A stretch of 64,000 nt of DNA from Parerythrobacter lutipelagi (GTDB lineage Bacteria > Pseudomonadota > Alphaproteobacteria > Sphingomonadales > Sphingomonadaceae): assembly GCF_005434975.1 (NCBI RefSeq), contig NZ_SKCJ01000001.1, positions 496,001-560,000 of the forward strand, in the 5' to 3' direction. The translations under genes were made by a program, and so were the position numbers. Below the pieces are notes generated by a model. It searched no databases, was not told the origin of the DNA, and worked only from the letters and a program-made list of their open reading frames with translations. Shown here piece by piece: positions 18,450 through 27,799 of this stretch (the stretch's first letter is position 1; each line of letters begins with the position of its first letter).

Positions 18450-20003
18450 ATGAAAACGCACACCTTTGCAGGTGCGGCTATGCTCGCCGCCCTCCTCGCC
18501 AGCTCTCCCTTGCATGCTCAGGATAGGGCAGACACTGAAGCGGAGGAGCAGGATGCCCCGGCAATCATGCGGATACCGCCGCCGCGCAATGTGATAGCGC
18601 GCCGCCAGATCGAGCGCATTCGCGAACTGGACGATGCCGGTCCGGAATTGAATGCTGTTATCGTCTACGATCAGGAAGCGTACCGGACGATGGGCCGCAG
18701 CATGGTCAAAGGACCGCTTCTGGGGCGAACGGTGCTGGTGAAGGACAATATCGAAACGCGCGAATTCCCCACCACGGCAGGCTCGCTTGCTCTCGCGAAC
18801 AATTACACCGGGCGCGATGCGCCGCTGATCGCGAACCTGCGCAATGCGGGCGGGGTCGTGCTGGGCAAGACCAATCTCAGCGAATGGGCAAATATTCGCG
18901 ACAACGCCTCGACCAGCGGGTGGAGCGCCGTGGGCGGCCTGACCCGTAATCCTTACGCGATCGATCGCAACAGCTGCGGCTCGTCTTCCGGCAGCGGTGC
19001 GGCGGTGGCCGCAGGCTTTGCCTGGGGGGCAATTGGTACGGAAACCAACGGCTCGATCACCTGCCCCGCATCGATCAATGGCATTGTCGGTTTCAAGCCA
19101 AGCATCGGACTTGTCAGCCGGACGCATGTCGTGCCGATCTCCAGCACGCAGGACACTGCCGGACCGATGACGAAGACCGTCCGCGATGCAGCGATGCTGC
19201 TTGGAGCGATTGCCGGGACCGATACCGCAGATCCGGTGACCCTGACTGTGCCCAACCGCAAACAGAAATACACCGACGGACTGTCCGAATTCTCGCTCGA
19301 AGGGGTGCGCATCGGGGTAATGCGCAATCAGATCGGCAATCGCGAGGACGTAAAGACCGTGTTCGAAACGGCGCTGGCGGATCTGGAGCGCGCCGGAGCT
19401 GTGCTGGTCGATATCGAGTTCGAGCCGGACACTGCAATGTATGGCGACAGCTTCACGGTACTGATGTTCGAACTGCGCGAGGAAATGGGCAAATACCTCC
19501 GCTCCTTGCCCGAGATGGAGGGGCAGGACACTCCGCGCAGTCTCACCGATCTGATCGCGTTCAACGCGGCGCATGCAGACAAGGAAATGCGCTGGTTCGG
19601 GCAGGACCTGTTCGAATTGGCTGAGACCACCACCGATCGCGAAGTCTATGAGACCGCCCGCGCGAACGCCGTACGCATCGCAGGCGAGGAAACGCTCGAC
19701 ATGCTCCTGGCGGAAAACACAGTCCAATTCCTTGTCGCTCCGACACGCGGTCCGGCGTGGACCAGCGATCTGGTCAATGGCGACAATTTCAACGGCAGCA
19801 TCGGGTTTGGCAGTCCGGCGGCAATTGCAGGCTATCCGCACCTCACTGTCCCGATGGGCCGGGTCGAGGCTCTGCCCGTCGGCATCAGCTTCTTTGGTGC
19901 AAAGTGGGCCGATCACGAGGTGCTTAAACTGGGCGCCGCCTACGAACGGGCGCGAACGGCTGAACTTCCCGGTCCGACCTTCGAACGCTGGAAAGCGGAG
20001 TAG
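18450..20003 (+). CDS. Secreted amidase (amidase signature family)
   Basis: About 517 residues from ATG 18450, with a signal peptide (GAAMLAALLASSPLHAQ). The amidase signature is complete: catalytic Lys in TVLVKDNIET, the Gly/Ser-rich block NSCGSSSGSGAAVAAGFAWG with cis-Ser, and the nucleophile Ser in TETNGSITCPAS. The family hydrolyses carboxamides. Export suggests action on peptides or amides outside the cytoplasm. A TTG 15 bases upstream is the only other in-frame option. Confidence 0.9.
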   Translation: MKTHTFAGAAMLAALLASSPLHAQDRADTEAEEQDAPAIMRIPPPRNVIARRQIERIRELDDAGPELNAVIVYDQEAYRTMGRSMVKGPLLGRTVLVKDNIETREFPTTAGSLALANNYTGRDAPLIANLRNAGGVVLGKTNLSEWANIRDNASTSGWSAVGGLTRNPYAIDRNSCGSSSGSGAAVAAGFAWGAIGTETNGSITCPASINGIVGFKPSIGLVSRTHVVPISSTQDTAGPMTKTVRDAAMLLGAIAGTDTADPVTLTVPNRKQKYTDGLSEFSLEGVRIGVMRNQIGNREDVKTVFETALADLERAGAVLVDIEFEPDTAMYGDSFTVLMFELREEMGKYLRSLPEMEGQDTPRSLTDLIAFNAAHADKEMRWFGQDLFELAETTTDREVYETARANAVRIAGEETLDMLLAENTVQFLVAPTRGPAWTSDLVNGDNFNGSIGFGSPAAIAGYPHLTVPMGRVEALPVGISFFGAKWADHEVLKLGAAYERARTAELPGPTFERWKAE

Positions 20004-20006
20004 AGT

Positions 20007-20507
20007 TCAATCTGCGGCAGCGCTCGCAGCTTCGTGCCACTCTTTGCCTGTCCGAATAAGCAGATTGAGCGACGTTCCGCCTCGCGGAGTTTCATCGCCG
20101 CACGCCATCGGGCTGAAATGCACGGCTTCCGATCCCGTTAACGGTCGCGGCTTCGCCTCGAGCACTTTCGCGTGGATTTGCGTTCCGTCGAAACGGTAGT
20201 ACCGGACATTGCGGGACCACTGCAGCTTCGCCGCGCAGTCGTAAACACGGTCCAGAATATAGAAATCGGCACTCAGGCCGTCCACATTTACAGGTCCGGA
20301 GCGGTTCACGCCGAACGATCGGAAATACACAAGATCGCCGTCTCGCTCGATCGAGCCGACATCCATCGCGCTCCAGCCGGAATATCCGCCGGCGTAAACA
20401 TGCCAGCGGCCTTCTTCGCGCTCGCCGAAATCATTCCCGGCTTCGTTTGCAACTGACAGCGATGATGTCGCGAGCAGGGCTAGTGCAAATGCGGCGATAC
20501 GCATCAT
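20007..20507 (-). CDS. Secreted protein of unknown function
   Basis: 166 residues with a signal peptide (MMRIAAFALALLATSSLSVAN). The mature domain contains two conserved-looking blocks (YFRSFGVNRSG and YDCAAKLQWSRNVRYYRFDG) and two cysteines (YDCAAK, MACGDE). I do not recognise the family. It converges with the amidase, the stops being three bases apart. Confidence 0.7.
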   Translation of the reverse strand: MMRIAAFALALLATSSLSVANEAGNDFGEREEGRWHVYAGGYSGWSAMDVGSIERDGDLVYFRSFGVNRSGPVNVDGLSADFYILDRVYDCAAKLQWSRNVRYYRFDGTQIHAKVLEAKPRPLTGSEAVHFSPMACGDETPRGGTSLNLLIRTGKEWHEAASAAAD

Positions 20508-20534
20508 CGCACGATTGCCCTGCTCGTCGTCATC

Positions 20535-22127
20535 TTACTTCTTCGCTGGAGCCTTCTTGGCTGCCGGCTTCTTGGCCGGTGCCTTCTTGGCTGCGGGCTT
20601 CTTGTCCGCATCGGCTTTCTTGGCCGCAGGCTTCTTCGCTGCCGGTTTCTTCTCGGCTGCCTTTTTCGCCGGAGCCTTCTTGGCTGCCGGCTTGTCGTCC
20701 TTGGCAGCTTCCTTTTTGGCCGGTGCCTTTTTCGCCGGGGCTTTTTTCTTCGCCGCCGCCTTTTTCGGAGCCTTCTTCGCGGCTTCCGCTTCGGCTTGCT
20801 CGTCGGCTTCTATTGCCGCCTCAAGCTCCTCGCGCGTCACTTCGCGCTCGGTAATTTCGGCTTTCGAGAACAGGAAGTCGACGACCTTGTCTTCGTAAAG
20901 TGGCGCGCGCAATTGAGCGGCAGCCATTGGTTCTGACTGGACGTACTGGACGAACCGCTCGCGGTCTTCTTCGCGATATTGCTGGGCAGCCTGCTGGATC
21001 AGCATGCTCATTTCCTGCTGGCTCACTTCGACGCCGTTTTTCTGGCCGATTTCCGACAGCAGCAGACCGAGACGCACGCGGCGCTCGGCGATGTGGCGAT
21101 AATCGTCCTTCTCGGCTTCGATTTCCTTCATCGCCTTCTCGGGATTCTCGTCCTGCGAGGCTTCCTGCTGCAACTGAGCCCAGATCTGCTCGAATTCAGC
21201 ATCGACCATTTTCTGCGGCACGGGGAAATCGTGGCCTGCAGCAAGCCGGTCAAGCAACTGGCGCTTCATTTGCGTACGGGTCAGGCCGTTGGTTTCCTGC
21301 TCGAGCTGGCCGCGCAGCAATTCCTTCAGCTTGTCGAGGCTTTCGAGGCCCAGCGATTCGGCAAACGCATCGTCGACCTTGGTTTCGTCTTCGACCTTCA
21401 CCTGCTTGACGACGACGGCGAACTGCGCGTCTTTGCCCTTCAGGTTTTCTGCCGGGTAATCTTCCGGGAACGTGACGGTGATGGTTTTCTCATCGCCGGT
21501 CTTGGCGCCCTTGAGCTGCTCTTCGAAGCCCGGAATGAACTGGCCCGAACCGATCACCAGCGGTGCGTCTTCCGCCTTGCCGCCTTCGAATTCCACGCCA
21601 TCGATGGAACCGGTGAAATCGATGATCAGCTGATCGCCATCGCCAGCCTTCTTCGATTTGGCCGCGTCCTTGTAGCTTTTCTGCTGACCGGCAATATTGC
21701 CCAGCGCTTCTTCGACCGCTTTGTCGGCCACAGGCACTGTCAGGCGTTCAAGCTTGATACCCTCGATATCGGGCGCATCCACATCGGGCAGAACTTCGAG
21801 GTCGATCGTCAGGACCGCGTCCTTGCCTTCCTCGTAGCCTTCCTTGAGGTCGATCGCCGGCTGCATGGCCGGGCGCAGCTGCTTGTCCTGCATCACCTTG
21901 TCGACCGATTCGCGGATCACGTCGTTGACGGTTTGCGCATGAAGCTGCTCGCCGTGCATTTTCTTGACGAGATTCTCCGGCACCTTGCCAGGGCGGAACC
22001 CGGGCATGCGCACTTGCGGTGCGATCTTTTTCACTTCGGCATCCACACGGGCCGCAATATCGGCTGCGGGGATCGTCACTTCATAAGCGCGCGCGAGGCC
22101 TTCGTTGGTGGTCTCTTTGATCTGCAT
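20535..22127 (-). CDS. tig: Trigger factor (ribosome-associated chaperone/PPIase) with long Lys/Ala/Pro tail
   Basis: 530 residues from ATG 22127 (MQIKETTNEGLARAYEVTIP). The N-terminal ribosome-binding domain has its signature MPGFRPGKVPENLV, followed by an FKBP-type PPIase (IIDFTGSIDGVEFEGGKAED) and the C-terminal chaperone arms. From about residue 440 the protein runs into a tail of repeated KKAPAKKA-like units about 85 residues long, absent from E. coli Tig (432 aa) but seen in sphingomonads. The tail resembles histone H1-like C termini and could bind nucleic acid. tig is usually next to clpPX; here it lies about 6 kb from clpP with receptor and enzyme genes between. Confidence 0.95.
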   Translation of the reverse strand: MQIKETTNEGLARAYEVTIPAADIAARVDAEVKKIAPQVRMPGFRPGKVPENLVKKMHGEQLHAQTVNDVIRESVDKVMQDKQLRPAMQPAIDLKEGYEEGKDAVLTIDLEVLPDVDAPDIEGIKLERLTVPVADKAVEEALGNIAGQQKSYKDAAKSKKAGDGDQLIIDFTGSIDGVEFEGGKAEDAPLVIGSGQFIPGFEEQLKGAKTGDEKTITVTFPEDYPAENLKGKDAQFAVVVKQVKVEDETKVDDAFAESLGLESLDKLKELLRGQLEQETNGLTRTQMKRQLLDRLAAGHDFPVPQKMVDAEFEQIWAQLQQEASQDENPEKAMKEIEAEKDDYRHIAERRVRLGLLLSEIGQKNGVEVSQQEMSMLIQQAAQQYREEDRERFVQYVQSEPMAAAQLRAPLYEDKVVDFLFSKAEITEREVTREELEAAIEADEQAEAEAAKKAPKKAAAKKKAPAKKAPAKKEAAKDDKPAAKKAPAKKAAEKKPAAKKPAAKKADADKKPAAKKAPAKKPAAKKAPAKK

Positions 22128-22190
22128 GATGCGAATATCTTCTCGTCTTTTCAAAAACTTCAGGGTTTCGAGGGGTGAGCCGGCGGCGGC

Positions 22191-22275
22191 TGGTGCGGGC
22201 GAAGGGACTCGAACCCCCACATCTTACGATACTGGTACCTAAAACCAGCGCGTCTACCAATTCCGCCACGCCCGC
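22191..22275 (-). tRNA. tRNA-Leu(UAG)
   Basis: The reverse strand begins GCGGGCGTGGCGGAATTGG, has the anticodon arm CTGGT-TTTAGGT-ACCAG (anticodon TAG), a long class II variable arm, the T arm GGGGGTTCGAGTCCC, and an acceptor with an encoded CCA. The total is 85 nt. Confidence 0.97.
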
Positions 22276-22416
22276 AACCCGAACGAAGCCACGTGCAGGC
22301 AAAAACCCGCACGGACAGGGGAGCGCCCTTAGAAGGGCACGGCGCAAAGGGCAAGCAGGGATGGTGCAGGAACGGTCGGCAAGAGACGCGCGTTGTGTGA
22401 ATGGAAGGAAAGACCC

Positions 22417-22584
22417 ATGGCAACGCAGCCCGATCGTATCGACCCGCAATCACCGCCAGAGACGCCCGCGCCGGACGCGCCAGACGAAGCCCCCAACACC
22501 GAGCCACCCGAAATCCTGCCGTCTCAGCCTGATATCGACCAACCGGGAGAAGTTCCGCCCGAGAGACCGGGCCAGCCAATCTGA
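22417..22584 (+). CDS. Small proline-rich protein of unknown function
   Basis: 55 residues from ATG 22417, behind GGAAGGAAAG. The composition is almost wholly Pro, Glu, Asp and Gln (ending GEVPPERPGQPI), so it is acidic and presumably disordered. No signal peptide or membrane helix is present. It lies just before the DUF3297 gene on the same strand. The ribosome site and the third-position G/C bias support a real gene. Confidence 0.55.
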   Translation: MATQPDRIDPQSPPETPAPDAPDEAPNTEPPEILPSQPDIDQPGEVPPERPGQPI

Positions 22585-22632
22585 TCGTTCAGCTATTGCC
22601 ACTGTTCAAACTCGACAGTACGGGCCAGTGCC

Positions 22633-22917
22633 ATGAGCGAAGACACAGCAAACGACACCCCGCCCGACCGCATTTCGGTCAATCCGCGCAGCGAGCATTT
22701 CGATGCAGAGAAATTGCAGCGCGGTATCGGCATCCGCTTCAAGGAACGGGTGCGCACCGATATCGAGGAATATTGCATTTCGGAAGGCTGGGTCCGCGTG
22801 CAGGCGGGCAAGACAACCGACCGTCACGGTCAGCCTTTGACCCTCAAGCTCAATGGCCCGGTTGAAGCCTGGTATGAAGATCTGGGCGACGAACCGCCAA
22901 TCGCCAAGAAAGACTGA
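22633..22917 (+). CDS. DUF3297 family protein
   Basis: 94 residues with the family's conserved blocks PPDRISVNPRSEHFD, RGIGIRFK and LKLNGPVEAWYED. The length is full for the family, which is common in proteobacteria and of unknown function. It is small, soluble and slightly acidic. Its stop lies four bases from the convergent CHAP amidase stop. Confidence 0.85.
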   Translation: MSEDTANDTPPDRISVNPRSEHFDAEKLQRGIGIRFKERVRTDIEEYCISEGWVRVQAGKTTDRHGQPLTLKLNGPVEAWYEDLGDEPPIAKKD

Positions 22918-22920
22918 GCC

Positions 22921-23694
22921 TCAGTTATCGTATCGGAGGACAGCAGCCTCCAGCGGGTCGATGCTGCGCGAAGCTGTGCGTCCCGCCGGGCGCGTCACAG
23001 AGCGTACAGGTTCCGCCCGCGTCCGCTGCACGGTGGCTGGCAGCGGACGGGGGCGAAGCGGTGAAGTGGTTGCGGGCGCAGCAAACGCCTGAAGGAACTC
23101 AGGCGAACTCTTCTGACGCACAGCGGCTGGACGGACAGGGGCCGCACGGACAGGCGACAGCGCGATTTGCGAACGTTCGATCCGGCTACGTTCGCCATAG
23201 ATGAAGCCGTGAACCGGCCATGCTGTCTTTCCGAGACCCTCGATCGGATCGTACCACACCCGAACCTCGCTCCAATCGTTGCCTGGTGACACATCGACCG
23301 CTTTGACATCGCGTTCGATCTGCCCGCGGCGTCCGTTGATCGGCGACCAGTTGGCATGGTCGAGAAGCACAGTGCGACTGTCGATGACTTTGCTGACAGC
23401 GGCAACATGGCCGAGCCGCATATTGCGATGCGGAACAAATGCCATCACCGCGCCTACTTTCGGTGTACTGCCCCGAGCATACTTGCCCGCTGCCTGATCC
23501 CACCAGGTGTGCGCATCACCATAGATGCCGATACCCGATAGCTGACGCGCGTAAGGCACGCATTGCAGATAGGGCGGGAGCTCAACCCGGGCGCCGCGAT
23601 CGGGATCGCGAAAATTGTCCGATGTCTCGGCCAGCGCAGGAGCGCCGATTGCGGCCAAAAAGAAAACGATAAGAGGTGTCAAACGGCGTAACAT
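22921..23694 (-). CDS. Secreted CHAP-domain peptidoglycan hydrolase
   Basis: 257 residues with a signal peptide (LTPLIVFFLAAIGAPALAE). The CHAP domain has Cys45 (YLQCVPYARQLSG), His96 (RLGHVAAV) and a polar residue in LLDHANWSP, forming a Cys-His-Asn/Asp amidase/endopeptidase site. The C-terminal about 90 residues are Pro/Arg/Ala-rich and look unstructured and basic, which may help bind wall or envelope polymers. It probably acts in cell-wall turnover. Confidence 0.88.
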   Translation of the reverse strand: MLRRLTPLIVFFLAAIGAPALAETSDNFRDPDRGARVELPPYLQCVPYARQLSGIGIYGDAHTWWDQAAGKYARGSTPKVGAVMAFVPHRNMRLGHVAAVSKVIDSRTVLLDHANWSPINGRRGQIERDVKAVDVSPGNDWSEVRVWYDPIEGLGKTAWPVHGFIYGERSRIERSQIALSPVRAAPVRPAAVRQKSSPEFLQAFAAPATTSPLRPRPLPATVQRTRAEPVRSVTRPAGRTASRSIDPLEAAVLRYDN

Positions 23695-23822
23695 GCGGTG
23701 GCTAATGCCGCGTTAGGGTTGCAACCCTACTGACCAGTACGGTTAACGCAAATTAGCCATAAGCGCTGGAGCAAGCCTCTACGCTTGCCATTCGGCGCGT
23801 TAGGGGCCAACTGCGCACCACC

Positions 23823-25262
23823 ATGCTACCCACTGCCCTTCCCCAAGTCATTATTCTCGGTCGACCCAATGTCGGCAAGTCGACGCTGTTCAACCGGCTT
23901 ATCGGAAAGAAGCTGGCACTGGTCGATGATCAGCCCGGCGTTACGCGCGACCGCCGGCTGGGCGAGGCGGAGCTTGCCGGGATGCGTTTCACAGCCGTCG
24001 ATACTGCGGGGTGGGAAGACCTCGACGAAGAAACCCTGCCAGGACGGATGCGAAAGCAGACCGAAGTCAGTCTCCACGGTGCCGACGCGGTTTTGTTCGT
24101 GATCGATTCGCGCGCCGGCCTGACGCCGATGGACGAAGAAATCGCGCGCTGGTTGCGCGGGCAGGAACTGCCGATCATTCTCGTGGCCAATAAGGCCGAA
24201 GGACGCGCGAGCGAATCCGGCATACTAGAGAGCTATTCGCTGGGACTTGGCGAACCCATCGCCGTCTCGGCCGAGCATGGCGAGGGCATTGCCGACCTGT
24301 TCGGAGCCTTGTGGCCAATAATCGGCGACAAGGTCGATGCCGCTGAAGCAGCCCAGGAAGCCGCCGCAGCTGAAGCGGCGCTGGAAGACGAGCCGCCGCT
24401 TGGCCCGCTCAAACTCGCGATCGTCGGACGGCCGAATGCCGGCAAGTCGACAATCATCAACCGGCTGTTGGGCGAAGATCGCCTGTTGACCGGTCCCGAG
24501 GCGGGTATCACGCGCGATTCCATCTCTATCGACTGGCAGTGGACCGATCCGAATTCGGGGGAAGTGCGCGATATCGAGCTGATCGATACAGCCGGGATGC
24601 GCAAGCGTGCCAAGGTCGTCGACAAGCTGGAAAAGCTTTCCGTTGCCGATGGCCTGCGGGCAGTCGATTTCGCAGAAGTCGTGGTGCTTGTGCTCGACGC
24701 GACACTGGGCCTCGAGCATCAGGACCTCAAGATCGCCGACCGCGTGCTGCAGGAAGGCCGGGCGCTGGTCATAGCGATCAACAAATGGGATGTGGCTGAG
24801 AACGCCAGCAGCCTGTTCAACGGGATCAAGCACGCGCTCGATGAAGGTCTGGCGCAAGTGCGCGGCGTTCCGCTGCTGGCGATCAGTGCGAAGACCGGCA
24901 AAGGGCTCGACACGATGATCGGCGCCGCCTTCGAAATCCGTGAAGCGTGGTCGAAACGCGTACCCACCGCTGCGCTTAACCGCTGGTTCGACGATGCGCT
25001 CGCAGCCAACCCTCCCCCTGCCCCCAAGGGCCGCCGGATCAAGTTGCGCTACATCACTCAGTCTTCCACCAGGCCGCCGCGTTTCGTGGTTTTCGGCACA
25101 AGGCTGGATGCGCTGCCGAAAAGCTATGAACGATATCTCGTCAACGGGATCCGCCGCTCGCTCGGCTTCGATGCGGTGCCAATCCGTGTCGTGCTCAAAA
25201 GCCCGAAAAACCCGTACAACGCCAACAAGGGCGGTGGGGGCAACTACAGCGGAGAGCGGTAG
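23823..25262 (+). CDS. der: Ribosome-assembly GTPase Der (EngA)
   Basis: 479 residues with two tandem G domains. The first has GRPNVGKS near residue 14 and the second has GRPNAGKS near residue 202, each with DTAG and NKxD-type boxes (NKAE in the first, NKWD in the second). A C-terminal KH-like domain (LRYITQSSTRPPRFVVFGTR) follows. It is essential for 50S subunit assembly. The first-domain NKAE departs from NKxD, a mild variation. The length is standard. Confidence 0.97.
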   Translation: MLPTALPQVIILGRPNVGKSTLFNRLIGKKLALVDDQPGVTRDRRLGEAELAGMRFTAVDTAGWEDLDEETLPGRMRKQTEVSLHGADAVLFVIDSRAGLTPMDEEIARWLRGQELPIILVANKAEGRASESGILESYSLGLGEPIAVSAEHGEGIADLFGALWPIIGDKVDAAEAAQEAAAAEAALEDEPPLGPLKLAIVGRPNAGKSTIINRLLGEDRLLTGPEAGITRDSISIDWQWTDPNSGEVRDIELIDTAGMRKRAKVVDKLEKLSVADGLRAVDFAEVVVLVLDATLGLEHQDLKIADRVLQEGRALVIAINKWDVAENASSLFNGIKHALDEGLAQVRGVPLLAISAKTGKGLDTMIGAAFEIREAWSKRVPTAALNRWFDDALAANPPPAPKGRRIKLRYITQSSTRPPRFVVFGTRLDALPKSYERYLVNGIRRSLGFDAVPIRVVLKSPKNPYNANKGGGGNYSGER

Positions 25263-25270
25263 CTAGTGCG

Positions 25271-27268
25271 ATGACGTCCGCACCGCTGGTATTCACCTAC
25301 AGGCGCGAGCTTGACGGGCTCCGGGGTTTCGCGCTGATCGCGGTGATTCTCTATCATGCGGGCTACACCTTCTTGCCCGGCGGCTATTCCGGGGTGGACG
25401 TCTTCTTTGTCCTCAGTGGCTATCTGATCTGTTCCATGATCGTAAAAGATCTGGACCGGGAACGGTTCTCGTTTCTGGAATTTTTCGAACGCCGCGCACG
25501 GCGGATCTTCCCCGCACTATTCTCTGTCATGTTGGTGACGCTGGCGCTGTCGCTGGTAATCCTGTTCCCGGCCGATTTGCGCAATTTTGGCAGCGGCCTT
25601 GCGTCGGTGGGCGCGTTTGCGTCGAATATCCTGTTCGCCAGACGCGAAGGCTATTTCGATGCATCGAGCGAGCTCAATCCGCTGATCCACACCTGGACGT
25701 TATCGGTGGAAGAGCAGTTTTACCTCTTTTTCCCACCGCTGCTGTTCGTTCTGTGGCGCTGGGGCATCAAGCCGGCCGCGGCCGCGTTGAGCGTCGTGCT
25801 GCTGGCCAGCCTTGCCGCTGCCGAGATGACGGTGCGAAGCGATAGCGTTACCGCCTTTTACTATCTGCACACCCGCGCGTGGGAATTTCTGGTCGGGGCC
25901 CTGGCCGGTATTGTGATGTCGCGCCGTGACATTGCAGCCGATTTCATACTTTCGCGGGCTGCTGCCAATTTCGGCTTCGCACTAATCCTGTTCAGTTTCT
26001 TCTGGCTTGAACCCACCTCCCGCTTCCCCGGTCTTTCCGCCCTTCCTGCCGTTACGGGTGCCGTGTTGGTGATTCTCTTCGCGCAGCCCGGCGGGTTGGC
26101 CTACCGGATGATGGCTTGGGGCCCTTTGGTTGCGGCAGGCCTGATGTCATACAGCATCTATCTGTGGCATCAGCCGCTGTTTGCCTTCGCTCGGCAGTTC
26201 AATTTCGTAGACCCGTATGGCCTCACCATGCCGCTACTGATCGCGCTTACGGTCGGGCTGTCCTACGCGAGTTGGCGGTGGATCGAAAACCCGGTGCGTG
26301 ACCGCAGGAATTTTAGTCGGAAGACCATCTTCACTGCCTCGGCAGGTGCGCTGGTAGCGTCCATGGCCGCCGGTCTGGGGCTCTATGCCACCGATGGCTT
26401 GCCCGCGCGATTTTCGCCCGAGGTGCTGGAGGCACTCGAACCCCTGCAAAATCCGACGTTCGCAACTTCCAGTTGTCGCGTGACCAACGGATCTCCCGAT
26501 GATCTGTCTGCCGCGGTTGCCAATTGCTATCGCCCGGGCGAAACGATCTACCTTGTTGGCGATTCCCACGCTGGTGCGATCGACCCGGCACTGCGCGAAT
26601 ATGCCGAGGCTCAGGGCTTTTCGCTTGTCACGCTGGAACGTCACTCGTGCACCCCGGTTTTCGGCCTTTCGCTTCAGCGTAGCGCGCAAACTTGCAGCAG
26701 GTTCCGCGAGCAGGTGCGCGATCTGATCGCAGCGAACCCCGCGCCCATCGTATTGGCCGGCCGCTGGCGCATGATTACGACGGGCGAACCGTTCGACAAC
26801 GGCGAAGGTGGCCGCGAACTGGGGCACGCTGAACCGATCATGGCGGACGGACGTATCGTACAAGATACCTATGCGGTGTTCGAACAATCGATGCGCGATT
26901 GGGGGCGCATTGCACCAGTGGTGGTCGTCGATCAGATCCCCGAGGCTGGATGGTTGGTACGGCGAGCTATGGCGAGGCGCGCGCAGTTCGGCGTCGAAAC
27001 AGAGCCGCTCTCGACCAGCTATGCCGAATACCAGCGCCAGAACGCCGACGTGAACACAGTGTTGGGCCGCCTGGCAGCCAGCAATACGATCGAAGTGGTT
27101 CGCAGCGCCCCGCTTGTATGCAGCGAAAGCAGTGGCCGCTGCCTCAACGAACTGGATGGCAGGCCGCTGTATTTCGATGATGACCACCCCAGCCTTCTCT
27201 ATTCACGCCTCATCGCGGCAGGGGTAATGGTCACTGCCACGGTCCAAAAAGTGACTGAAAGAGAGTAA
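25271..27268 (+). CDS. Acyltransferase-3 with C-terminal SGNH domain (OafA/YrhL-like)
   Basis: 665 residues. The first 380 hold about ten membrane helices with the acyltransferase-3 opening YRRELDGLRGFALIAVILYH. The C-terminal soluble domain is SGNH-like: nucleophile region YLVGDSHAGAID near residue 430 and the Asp-x-x-His end motif in FDDDHPSLLYS. Such fusions O-acetylate surface polysaccharides. It starts eight bases after der and may be co-transcribed. Confidence 0.92.
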   Translation: MTSAPLVFTYRRELDGLRGFALIAVILYHAGYTFLPGGYSGVDVFFVLSGYLICSMIVKDLDRERFSFLEFFERRARRIFPALFSVMLVTLALSLVILFPADLRNFGSGLASVGAFASNILFARREGYFDASSELNPLIHTWTLSVEEQFYLFFPPLLFVLWRWGIKPAAAALSVVLLASLAAAEMTVRSDSVTAFYYLHTRAWEFLVGALAGIVMSRRDIAADFILSRAAANFGFALILFSFFWLEPTSRFPGLSALPAVTGAVLVILFAQPGGLAYRMMAWGPLVAAGLMSYSIYLWHQPLFAFARQFNFVDPYGLTMPLLIALTVGLSYASWRWIENPVRDRRNFSRKTIFTASAGALVASMAAGLGLYATDGLPARFSPEVLEALEPLQNPTFATSSCRVTNGSPDDLSAAVANCYRPGETIYLVGDSHAGAIDPALREYAEAQGFSLVTLERHSCTPVFGLSLQRSAQTCSRFREQVRDLIAANPAPIVLAGRWRMITTGEPFDNGEGGRELGHAEPIMADGRIVQDTYAVFEQSMRDWGRIAPVVVVDQIPEAGWLVRRAMARRAQFGVETEPLSTSYAEYQRQNADVNTVLGRLAASNTIEVVRSAPLVCSESSGRCLNELDGRPLYFDDDHPSLLYSRLIAAGVMVTATVQKVTERE

Positions 27269-27274
27269 GGGACG

Positions 27275-27793
27275 ATGATGGATACATTTTCGCTCGCCGT
27301 TGATCTGATCGAACGCACATCGAGCACGACGCGAGTGCAGGCGATCGTGCAACTCAGCCTTGCGCCGGTGTTCCTGCTCGCAGCCATTGGTGCGATGCTC
27401 AATGTGATGAATGCTCGGCTCACCTGGCTCATCGACCGCATCGAGTTCGTCGAGCGGCGGACAGAAAAAGGGCTGGCCGGGCGCGAGGCGGAGGAACTGC
27501 CCGCTCTGCGCCAGCGGCAGCACTACGCTCAGCTGGCCGTCAGTCTCAGTACGGCAGCAGCGCTGGTCATCTGCGCGATTGTGGCCTTGCTGTTCATCAG
27601 TGCTTTCATCCGGCCGCAGATCGGCACAGCGGTTGCCACCGCGTGGATCGGAACCATGGTTTTCCTGTTCGGCGCGCTGACATTGTTCTTGATGGAGACG
27701 CGGCTGGCTACGGCCAGTGCGCGGGATCGGCGCAAGCGGAGCCGGCAGATACTGGAGCGAAGCGGCGAAGGCAGTGAAGAACCCGACGCTTAG
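27275..27793 (+). CDS. DUF2721 family membrane protein
   Basis: 172 residues with three membrane helices and the family pattern SLAPVFLLAAIGAMLNVM followed by ARLTWLIDRIEFVE and a C-terminal basic tail. Function unknown. It starts six bases after the preceding gene; AAGGGACG precedes the ATG. Confidence 0.85.
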   Translation: MMDTFSLAVDLIERTSSTTRVQAIVQLSLAPVFLLAAIGAMLNVMNARLTWLIDRIEFVERRTEKGLAGREAEELPALRQRQHYAQLAVSLSTAAALVICAIVALLFISAFIRPQIGTAVATAWIGTMVFLFGALTLFLMETRLATASARDRRKRSRQILERSGEGSEEPDA

Positions 27794-27799
27794 CGTTCG

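Noticed and set aside
18300-19916. 538-codon minus-strand frame
   Set aside because: Antisense to the amidase, which carries the full catalytic signature.
20515-20898. Phe/Ala-rich plus-strand frame
   Set aside because: It is the complement of the repetitive Lys/Ala tail of trigger factor.
20979-22178. 399-codon plus-strand frame
   Set aside because: Antisense to trigger factor; codon-bias shadow typical of G+C-rich DNA.
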